Positions 45,401-57,400 of a DNA stretch of 64,000 nt are shown here, in pieces. Under the pieces are notes generated by a model. The model made no database searches and was not told the DNA's origin. It saw nothing but the letters and a program-made list of their open reading frames with translations. This DNA is from Cyanophora paradoxa. Its lineage: Eukaryota; Glaucocystophyceae; Cyanophorales; Cyanophoraceae. Position 1 is the stretch's first letter; every line of letters begins with the position of its first letter. The DNA is taken from assembly GCA_004431415.1 (NCBI GenBank), contig QPMI01000577.1:44985-108984 (forward strand), read 5' to 3'. A program made the translations under genes and the position numbers.

Positions 45401-48400
45401 ATTTTATCCCTGGTCAAATCGACTATCTCATTATCAATTAAATCGTCTAAAACCACACACAATTGGTTAACAGGTTCGCCCTTTTCTATTTTCTCTTGCC
45501 TCTCATCTAGCAATTTAGCAATATAAGGGGCATCCCACTTTCCCAGTTGCAGTGTTGCTACTTTATCCCAGAAATGATTGAAGCTGGTTCCACTCACAAC
45601 TAATACAACATCAATCTTTTTGGCATCATGCAGTTGCTTCAACCAATACTTTACAGCTTCTGATTTACCAGTGGCAGACTTGCCAAGTGCTAATACACGA
45701 AATGGTGGTTCTATCATTTCACCAGCCACAAATTCATCCAAATCAGTCATTGTTGTAGATCTTCCTAAATAAAGACAGATAAAAATAATGCAGGAAGACT
45801 GAATATCGTAACAATCTATAAATTAATTCTTCGGAGACCATCTTTGTCCAAAATTATGAAACTATGCATGAGAGCGCGAACATTAACATCGATCACCTTA
45901 TCTGAAGGCATGTAGAGGGTGAGGAATGAAGATGAGGAATTTGTCAGGTCAACAAATCCACTTTGAGCAATATTTCGAATTGCCTTTTCTCCATCAAGGC
46001 AGAATGGGAGTCCTGAGAGGACATAGCGATCAGCAACCTTATCCATGTTAGAGCATTTGAAGGCATCAGCAATTAGCTCAGCACCTTTGAGTAGGGAAAT
46101 TGGCTCAGTGGCAAAAAGTCGCTGACCATTTATTTCAGTTGTAAATGTTATGTCTTTGGAGTTGGCATAGGTCTTAAGAACACTGTGGGAGCCATTGGAT
46201 TTGTCAACAGTTTCATGATCACGAACTGAAACAAGCAGAGCATATACAAGACCTGAGATTTGAGAGAGGTTAATTCGATTGGGTTGGGCATTGCCCTTGG
46301 CAGGGAAAGCACTAGCATCTACAAATCCAATATCAAGGGAGGGAATAGCCATGCCAGTTGTCTTAACCTTTTCAATGACAGTAGCGAAAAGCTCATCAGA
46401 AACATTAATAGCATGCATGTAAAGGCGAGGAGAAGTAATAGAAATAACAGGAGTTGTTGCACCAAGACTGAAAGTTGTGATATTTTGACCAACATGGGCA
46501 AGTGTGGCATTAGCAGTATCACCAAGACCATCATCTTCTGTCTTATCAGCAACTGTCCCACCAACAACAGGGAGAGAGCGACCACCATAGGAAGTTTCAA
46601 CATAACCCTTTCCAGCATCCTTAAACCAAACAGTAACAACCATTTCACCAGATAAAGCACCAAGGGAAGGTAGTGATTTAGCCAAGGCACAGGGATTTCA
46701 ACAAAGAATGAGCCACCAAGGCGGTTGGTTCCATGAGCAGGGATGCCATGAACCATGCCCATTGATCGCTTCTTTTTAGCTAGTTGATCCTCCGAATAAT
46801 AGACCAGGGGAAATGAGCAAGGAAATCAGATGGAATATGGTAGGTGTAAGATCCATAGGTAATTTCAAGTCGCTGAACTAAAGCACCAACTGGGCGAGTG
46901 TATCCATTGCGAACTAGGTCAGTATCACCAGCAAAAGTGATGGCTGGAAGGTCGAAAGCAAGTTCGAGTTTTCCACAGAAATTGTAGCGAGGTAGCTTGA
47001 AGGAAATGCGATTTCCAACATTATTCTCAAAAGTATTGCTGGGATTCACAACAACTAGAACTGGCTTAGATTTGGATTCGAGACCAAGCATAAGGGAGTT
47101 ATCCAGGAAAAAGGCTTTCGCCTCTTCTGGGTTGTTAGGGCTTCTTTCAGCGAAAGTCTTTGAAGAGTGGAAGTGATATCCATTATATTCTCTTTTATTA
47201 TACTGCAACATAAAAAATCTACCAATGATCCTTAATTTATGCGAAGTTTGTAATAACTGGATAGGAAGGGTGAAGCTGTGACATTCGCATCTTGAAGTAT
47301 TCATAAACTGGGTCCCCAGCTGGCTCATCACCATAGCGAATTTCAAAGGTAAGATGAACAGGTTGACCCTCAAAATCAATTGGTTCATTAATAGCATTTA
47401 CAATATCAACCGAGAAAGTGGATAATCCAACCTTTTTATTATAGTATTTGTAAAGTGGGTGAGCTTCTGTTGAATTGTAAACAACATGCTCACCATAGTC
47501 TTTATCAGGGACCACTATTTTGTGAAAGTAACCAGTCAGAAGACCATCCCCACATTGCACCAGATCACCCAGCTCCTTTACTCTCACAAACAAAACACTG
47601 TCCCTGGTCTTCTCAGGCTCAAAAGAAGATATAATGCCATTCACGCGACCACCAGTAAAGATTCCATCAGTGAGAGCATCATAGACCTGTGATTGGATTG
47701 GGGAGTTACCATATCTTCCAGGATCAAGACCCAGCAGTCTAGCTGAACTCAACAGCTTTTGGATTGTTTGTTGGCTTGGGTTCACAGCTACTGAGAAAGC
47801 CAAGTAAAATGGTACTGCTGAGTGGAATATAATTCGTTTCAGTGATTCATCCCATTTGCAGCGAATGGATGGTTGGGGATTTCTGCCTTCGAATTTAGAG
47901 TTAATTACATTCACCAGTTGCTGGTGGCTTTGGATGGGGGTGTTTCGACTTATAATGAATTGTTTCCATTGTTCATAGTCAGCAGCTGGGCGAACTGTTG
48001 GAATTCCTGAGCTTCCAGCTCCAGGAGTTTGTTCAGAATAATAAATGCTAAATGCATTGTCAACTGTCACATCTCCTGCTTTGGTTTCACCACTCACCAT
48101 AGGGATACTGTTATAAAATTCGGCTGAGACCAGTCTCACAGCCCTCACATTCTCATAACTACTGGGGAGTCTAGCCACAAAGCTTGATGTGGGACCATCA
48201 CCAGAGATTGTATTAAATGAGCTAACCTCGATGTAATCCACAGGCATTCTTCTTTTATCTATATTTATATATTAAAATGAACCGGCTCGTTAATATTGAT
48301 AGCAGGGATAGAAGCCAAGGACAAAATGAAAACTCTTACAGGGTCACCCTCACAACTCCAGTAGAGAGACCAAGGGAATGCAGGGTTCTATATGCAGAGA

Positions 48401-51400
48401 TTCCAAACAGCATCTATAACAGTGTGGGAACTGATCATCTAACAGTTCAGTTTAATTACCAAGATGGTTCATATAACCAAGTGATCACACAACAAGTGTA
48501 TCCCCTTCCCAGTGGCTACATCAATCAGGGTCATTTTGGGGTAACACACCCTTATAATTATGGGCTGAACTATTCAAGCTTCCAAACCATTGCAGGCAAA
48601 ACAGTAGCTTTTGAGTTCAAGATATTCTATAACCCAACTACCTATAAAGTGGAGTTTTACAGTAACCATGAGTTTCGTTTTATTGCAAGCAACCAGAGAA
48701 TAGGGAAGCTTTTGGTGTGAGTTCTACTGAATACACCAATGGGTATTATAGCACTCCTCCTGTTGGTGGATCACCCTATCGACCTGAGAACCTGTTAAAG
48801 TATGATGGCAAACCTATTACACCTGATCACCCAGCATGGGGAACCACCTTTTCAGGACCCAGACTCTCATCTAAGCCCTTGCAATATTATTTTGACAGCA
48901 GAAAGATGTCTGATATGAATGCTGAGCAGTATCTATACATGCACATTAAAGAGCTTGCCCCTTTTGCCAGCAGACACAATATAATTCCGAAATCGCAACC
49001 ACATAACCAGGGGCAATCCTTAGATTGCAATTGAGTAAGGATATAGGTGGCTATGTTTACCATAGTGGTGAACATGCAGAATTCATTCAGATAAATGACA
49101 GAAACCTGGTGATAAGGGAACTCACAGTTGAGTTTAAAGATTACTTTGGTGAACTGATTGATATGAATGGAATCGATAATTCTTTTCAGTTGGAGTTTAT
49201 CGAATAAAGGCACCTGTAAAGTCAACTCTCATTGTGGGAGCATTCACATACACAAGGGGATAAATGCGAATATATTTAATTCTGAGAGAAAAACCTATGT
49301 AAAAAGCATCCTTGATGCTGAGAGGAAATCCACTCAATAGAGCCACATCACCTGAGTTGTGAGCATTGTTAATGTTCTCACAGACATATATTTTGTTTTG
49401 CCCATCTGATCGAATAAAAGACCAGTTGATCCCATCAGTGGATGTTGCCACATTGAAAGTCTTAATAAAAGCATTGGTGTCCCCTGAACCATAGGCAATA
49501 ACAGAGGAGAGTTCGAAAGTATATGGGAAAGCAACTTGAAGGTATTCAGTGGGGGTTTCCCATATCTGCTCAGGAGCATAGGCTCCAGCTTCCCAGCCAA
49601 ATGCTGAAGGTCTAGCCATGAAAGGCTCTTTACCAGTCACAGAGGATGAGGCAGTGAAGGCATCATCTGCAAGCTGATACCAATTAGCATCCAAAGGTGG
49701 TGATGTAGTGAGAGTGGATGAAATGTAAGCCTTTGAAGGGTTCTTTAGTTCATAGTTTGCTACTAGTAGGCTGCAAAGCTTATTGATCATATCATTGTTT
49801 GCTGCAATGTAGGTTTCTGTGAAAGAAAGCATATCTGGGATTTTAGAAGTGTCATCAAGGAGCTAACTATATGGTTTGGAAGAGGGACCGATAGCCTATA
49901 GTATCTACCATAATCTTGATCATAGTTGTAGGGTAACAACTCCTCCATCTTATCAAGGGCAGAAAGCTCACTTGCAGCCATGAGCATGTTAATCAATGGG
50001 CTTCCATCTGTTGAGGCAATCCATGAGAGAATTCCCCAGCTGTTCACAGTCTCATAAGCATAACCCACATAATCAGACTCTAAATGTGGGTCCACCTCAC
50101 CACAAGAGATACTTATTACTATTATATCATCATCATCACTGTAAATCTTCTTTGCATGGCTGTAACCACACACACTGGGATTATTGTTTCCCGAAATGGC
50201 ACCATCAATGAGACAGACAAATACTCCCCGATTGAAATCAACAATGCTTACAGGAGAGAAATATGTAGGAGCAGCAGAAGTAGCCCTAGCAGCAATCTTA
50301 CAAGGCATAAAGTTGTAGTTGTTGTCATTTGTGATAAATATTGGTTTCATATTCTGAGTATCAAAGGATGTAATCACAATGTCCTTTAGGGAATCCTGTA
50401 TTAGTGATTCACCAGTAACTGAATTAATTGCAGTCTCCAAGGGTCCCACATCATATTTTGTATTAAAAAGGGCATTTTCGATGATATTTCGAGGATTTGC
50501 GAAAATCAAGGGCAGTTGAGTTAGGTAAATATTGTGTAAATCGTTTGCTGTCAGTTTAGGTTCACCTGGTTTATCAGGATGCCTGATATTCAAACCTATT
50601 GCAATGATCCCACCAGTGGAAGTTCCACTTACAAGATCCACAAGATCGATTACTCTTCTGCCAGTTCGATTTTCGATTTCTTTTAGCAGCCTGGTTATGA
50701 TAATGCCCCTTGCACCCCCGCCAGAAAGACTTAAAACGACCTTGAGAGGCATCTTTTACTTATCAAGAATTTTATAAATCCATATAGTAAAAGCCATGAG
50801 CTTCAATTACCCACCCAATCTAGAAACCATTCAAGATGATAATGCAAGCAGCACCAAGCATGTGAACTTTGATAATATTAAAGTAAAGGGTTCAGTTTCG
50901 ATTGACCACAGCTCTGATAATTCATCAAAGACTCAATCAAGGGAGCATGCTTTATCTGTGAATCAAACCGATCCAGATAAAGAGGAGGTCAGTGTTGCTT
51001 TTAGTTTGGGTAATGTGAAAGCAAACCAAGTGGCAGAGATCAAAGCAACAAGAAGGAGACCTAGGAAACTAAAAACCAGTGGCACTCACCCAGATATACC
51101 TTCCAGGTTCGATAGTGGTCGATTGATTTTCAATGTTCAAGATGAGCAGGGCAAACAGAACACAGCTTTGCGAATTTACAATGAGGGCAGCACTGCAAAA
51201 GCTGAGGTCCCCCAAGTATTGCAAGTGGGTCCCATTGCCAACACAAATCAGGTCTCCTACACAAATGATGTCTACCCAAAGGATATTACATATGACTTTG
51301 CAAGGAATGAGCCTTTTGGGTTCTTTACTCCAAAAGATGTCCATCAAAAAAAGCCATCAATTACAATCAACAGTAGCCCCAGTCAACCAGTAGCAATCCA

Positions 51401-54400
51401 TTTACATCCTGATTTAGTCGAAATGGATAGGCACCTTTTGCCTTTGTATAGCAATGTGAAAGACCTTGGAATTCGAACCAGGCAATGGCGAAATATCCAT
51501 GGCAGTAATGTGTATGCAAATGGTGAGAAGCTTGTAAGTGAGAAGACCATAAGAGAGATCTTTGAGTATTATGGACCTGTCCCAGTTCCCTTCCCTCTTC
51601 CATGGGATCCACCGGATTTAACACCAAAGAAGCAGCCTGGAAGAGAATACACAGCAACTGAAGATGTAGCCTTTGGGCAGCATATTGTTAGTTGGGAGCA
51701 AGTTCGCAATAAACCGATAATTGAACCCAGAAAGCAAATAGATGAGCAGTATTTACCTCCTGAAGTCGATATTTTAGAGCTTGATGAATATCAATTCGTT
51801 CCAGATGAGGAGGAGTATTTACCAGATGGTTTTGACCCACAAGAATATGAATATGATCAGTATGACCCCAATGAGGAGGAGATACTACCAGATGGCTTAG
51901 ATCCTCAAGAGTATGAGTATGAGCAGAACTATGAACCTGATGAGGAGTATTTACCAGATGGTCATGATCCACCAGTTGTTGACTATGAGCAACCTTATGA
52001 ACCCCATGAGGAATTATTACCAGATGGATTTCGACCTGAGATCTGGGAGTTCTTTCCTGATTATGAACAAATTAATAATAAACCTGCAAAGTATCCCCCA
52101 GAGGATCACAATCATGATTGGGATGAGATCTTAGGCAAACCTCAAAAGTATCCACCAGAGGATCACAGGCATGATTGGGGTGAAATTGATGGATACCTAC
52201 TGAGTTCCCACCAAGCAAACATGAACATATTTGGGATGAGATCAATGACCAACCAGAATTTGCAAAGGTAGAGCCTCTTGATAACTTGGGGTTTCTCTTT
52301 ACCAGACTTGCAATGTCCCTGAAAGAATCTTTTTGAATGAACACTATGTACATGTGAATGGGACACTTGCGAATTCAGCTATGAGAGGACCACTTCATAT
52401 TAGGACATTACCAGGCTCTTTTGAAACCCCACCACCACCAGGAGCAACCATACCAAATATCTTTGTGTCAAGCTACATGGAGGCTGACATTCCCACAGAT
52501 ACATTCAGAGTCCCAACAGACCCAGCAACCTACCAAAATTACAACTCTGCTATACAGGTTCATGTAGCAGATGTAAGCAGCTTAGATGGCTCAAGACCAA
52601 TGATAGTATTCAGTCGAGATAAATATTCCTACATTCCCATAGTGGGAACTGCAAATGATAACTATGGGAGGGCAGAGCTTGCATGGATTAAAACAGATTA
52701 TGGTGGGGTTCTGGAAGCTAATCAGAGGATGGCTGCAAAAAACATACACAATGAGAACATTTCGAGAGTGGTCACAGAGGATTACCTTACTGCAGTAATC
52801 CTTGTTAATTTGTAACCCTTGCTATGCTTGATCAATTTATTACAGAAGCTGAACTTGCAGCAGAACTATCCAAATATCTCCCTCTTGTGGGTGGGACAAT
52901 CACAGGAAACCTCACAGTTAATAGTAATATTTACAGCAGCAATATAGTGACCAGCAACCTAAAAGTAAATGGAATCCTCACAATTGGCTCTTGCAATTTC
53001 AATACCATGAATCAGGTTTACGAAGAATGGTATGATGTCCCGCCAAGCTTTGATCCAGCATCAAATATCTCGAACTGCATTTTTGCTTGGAAGGCATCAG
53101 GAGTACCAGGTCAATCAGCAATGTATACAACTATAGTAAGCAGAGTCCCGAATTCAGTTGTTCCAGACTTGTTTATCTACGGAGCCAGTTCCTATTACAC
53201 CAATCCCGAAATCAACAACCAAGTTAGTGTTTCAAGCCCAACAGGCACTTTTTATGCATATACCTCTGCTACAAGAACTATTGATTTCTCAAATGGGCTT
53301 ACATTTTTCTTTGTGGGAAAATATCATCCAACTGCCTCTTCTATGCAAGTTCATTTGAGACTTTACAGAAGCACCTTTCCATCACGATATTGTTATTATG
53401 GGGCAACATCTTCTACTGCTATTGGAATGAACCAGTTTACTATTAATGGAGTATCCCAAAACCGCCCAGTTATTACGGTTCCTTCTTTAATAAATACATG
53501 GTATTACACTGACCAAACAATTACTTCCAGCAGCTACACAGTCGGGTTAAATGGAGTAGATATTCAAACACTTGTAGGAACAAATTATCTACCAGATAAT
53601 ACTGTCAATCATTTCGGATTTGGTAATATTGTGAATGGTGGTATTTCCGAGTTGATTGTTTTCAATAGGGCTTTGACAACTTCTGAAAAGAATGCTGTGA
53701 GGTATTACATTCAACAAAAATATGGATTCACTCATACCCAGACTCTGAATATTTACAGAGGATTAAAAATAACCTCACCTGATACTGTAATAGATTACCT
53801 TACAGTTACAAGCAATGCAAATTTACCACATCATCCAACCTCTAATGTGGTTCAAGGTTGGATTCAAAATCACACTCACACAAAAGCCCAGATTACAGAT
53901 TTTGCCCATACTCACACAAAAGATCAGATCACAGATTTCGCCCACACTCATTTATGGGCAGACCTCACAGACAAACCGCTGACTTTTGCTCCTTCTGCGC
54001 ATACTCACACAAAGTCAGAGATAACAGACTTTGCACACACTCATTTATGGGCAGACCTCACCGATAAACCATTAACGTTTGCTCCTTCTGCGCACACTCA
54101 CACAAAGTCTCAAATTACAGATTTCGCCCATTCTCATACGAAGTCAGAGATAACAGATTTCGCCCATACTCATTTATGGGCAGACCTCACTGATAAACCG
54201 CTCACGTTTACTCCTTCTGCGCACACTCACACAAAGTCTCAAATAACAGATTTCGCCCATACTCATTTATGGGCAGACCTCACTGATAAACCGCTCACGT
54301 TTACTCCTTCTGCGCACACTCACACGAAGTCTCAAATTACAGATTTCGCCCATTCTCACACAAAGTCAGAGATTACAGATTTTGCACACACCCATTTATG

Positions 54401-57400
54401 GGCAGATCTCACAGACAAACCGCTCACGTTTACTCCTTCTGCGCACACTCACACAAAGTCTCAAATTACAGATTTCGCCATTCTCACACAAAGTCAGAGA
54501 TTACAGATTTTGCACACACCCATTTATGGGCAGATCTCACAGACAAACCGCTCACGTTTACTCCTTCTGCGCACACTCACACAAAGTCTCAAATTACAGA
54601 TTTCGCCCATTCTCATACAAAGTCAGAGATAACAGACTTTGCCCACACTCATTTATGGAATGACATCACAGACAAACCATCAACGTTTGCCCCTTCTGCG
54701 CACACTCATGATTACTTGCCTCTCACAGGAGGAACAATTTCCTCAAATCTTACGATTTCATCCAACTTGAATGTTATAGGAAAAATTCAAATTGGAGACA
54801 AAAATACAAACATTGATGTATACTATGACGCACCCTATTATCCTGTTACTTCTAATACAGACCCCGCTTTTGCCATACCAGATTGCCTCTTAACAATAAG
54901 ATTAGATGTTGTCCCTGTCGGCATAAACATCAGTCACGCCTTTATTGCAAATAGAGCAACTACGGCAATTCCCTTTATTTCCGGGTAACCTTCCATGGTC
55001 AGGATACAACACAATAACTCAATTGAGATCTGATTACAATAACCGAAACATTGCCCAACAACCTACTTATTCATATACAAGCCGGGAATTTGGAATGCCG
55101 TATCCCGTAACTGTGGATTGGTCAAAAGGTATCACCATCTTCTTTGCAGGTTCTTATAGATTTTGGGGACCGTGGGTAGATCTCTTAAATTTTAGTTCAC
55201 CAGATGGAACTAATAAAGTATCCTTTGGGACAACAGGTAGCAGTATGGGTATACATTCTTATACAAGCAATGGTGTGACTTACCCAGCAGCACACTTAAA
55301 TTATCCCACATCGTATTCTGAGTTGTCGCCGAATCATTGGGACTTTACAGTTTCTTCAAATGTCTGCACTTTCGGATTTAACGGACAAGATTTAGGCACA
55401 GTCATTACAGAAGTGGATTATCTTCCACCTTCCACTTTTAGTAGGATGGGTGTTGCCTATTTCATTACGGCAGTAGGGAATATATTATATTCAACAGAGC
55501 ATTGACATTTGATGAAAGGCAAAAAGTGAGATATTATATGCAAGATTATTTTGGCTTTCCAAAAAAGCAAACAATCGTTATTCCTGATAATCTACGCATT
55601 TCTGCTGAAAATGTTCATATTAGAAATTTAATCGTTTCTTCAAATGCAAGCATTCCAAACTATACCACATCAAATGTGGTTCAAGGTTGGATACAGAACC
55701 ACACACCTGCGTGGTCAAATATCACAGACAAACCGTTAACGTTTGCTCCTGATGTTCATACTCACACAAAAGACCAAATATCAGACTTTTCCCATTCTCA
55801 TTTATGGAATGACATCACAGACAAACCGTTAACCTTTGCTCCTGCTGCTCACTCTCATTTATGGGCGGACATCACAGACAAACCATTAACATTTGCACCT
55901 GCTGCTCACTCTCATTTATGGGCGGACATCACAGACAAACCATTAACATTTGCACCTGCTGCTCATACTCATGATTGGATAGGTATTACAAATAAACCTT
56001 TGCTGTTTCCGCCCGATGCTCATACACACCCTTGGAGTAGTATAACAGAAAAACCATTAACATTTCCGGCAACAGCTCACACTCATTTATGGAATGATAT
56101 TACAGACAAACCAACATTTGCAACTGTTGCGACAACCGGAAATTATGATGATTTAATTAACAAGCCAACATACACAGCGCCCACAAATTTTGACGCTACA
56201 AGTATTATTCCACAGATCGCACAGGTGATTGGAGAAATTACAACGGAGGAATATTGACAGGGGACACAAATACTTGGGCGAACACATGGGCTGCTTCTGA
56301 TGAAGATTGTAGTAGCTGTAAAATGTATTGGAATGTCCCAACAGGAATGAAATCTTGTTATATCTATTATGCTTGTCATTACAATTGTAGATACTTTGAT
56401 GTGGTGGGAATTTATCCTCCAACAACTGTGTATACATATTTACGAGTAAATGCCTATTCTACTGCAATCGACCCATCAAAGGAATTCAAACAGTATGTTG
56501 GAATAAATTGTGAAGGACTAACCAAAGTTGGTGTTCATGGACAGAAAGGAAGAATTTATTTACCCGGTCCAATTGCTGTTGGATGGAGCAAAAACCCTGC
56601 TGTAACTTCACACAGTGGTTACTGTCATTGGGATAATATCTTCGGAAAACCAACAGCTTCAACATCTGTCGGTCCTCACTCACACAGCAAAGCAGATATC
56701 ACAGATTTTGCACATACTCACACAAAGGCAAATATTACAGATTTTGCCCATACTCACACTAAATCAGAAATCTCAGATTTGCCTTCTTTTGATCCATTCA
56801 CAGCCAATACGATCACAGCAAATAATACTATGTATGTAGGATCGGGTTCAATAGTAACTCCTGCATCACCCACAAACCAAGAAACATGGTTCTTCCACAA
56901 TTCCGCAAACTTTTATGATAAAACACTGCTCTGTCGTGGAAATGCTTATGCAAGAGCATTTTATGCGATGAATGCAGGAACCACAAACACAATCAGCCAA
57001 GTTCCATCTTGGTATGATATAGAAAGACGTTTCAAATCAGGAAAATATCAAGCCACAAGTGGTGTTATAAGCGCGGGTCAAACAACACAGCATGCATATG
57101 TTTTATATTGGACCCACCTTTTTACACTCAGACACCTGTTGTAAATGCCACACTTCAAGGAACTCCTGCAACAAACCCAGGGATGTAGATTTTAGAATTG
57201 GAATCTCAAACTCCACAGCTAACTACACAACAATCTATGTGACATTCATAGCATCCCCTACTCTATCTGAAAGTCGAAGTATTACTTGCACAATCCATTG
57301 GACAGCATATGGAATCCCATAATAAATGCATATTTCGCATTATTTTTCTTTCCTTCTTAGTAAAAGAAGCAATGGTGAATATAATCGAGTTCAACTGCCT

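Noticed and set aside
46690-46790. Programmed frameshift or an intron explaining the split capsid gene
   Set aside because: No slippery heptamer with pseudoknot is evident, the middle frame itself reads as capsid sequence, and the same kind of break occurs in unrelated genes.
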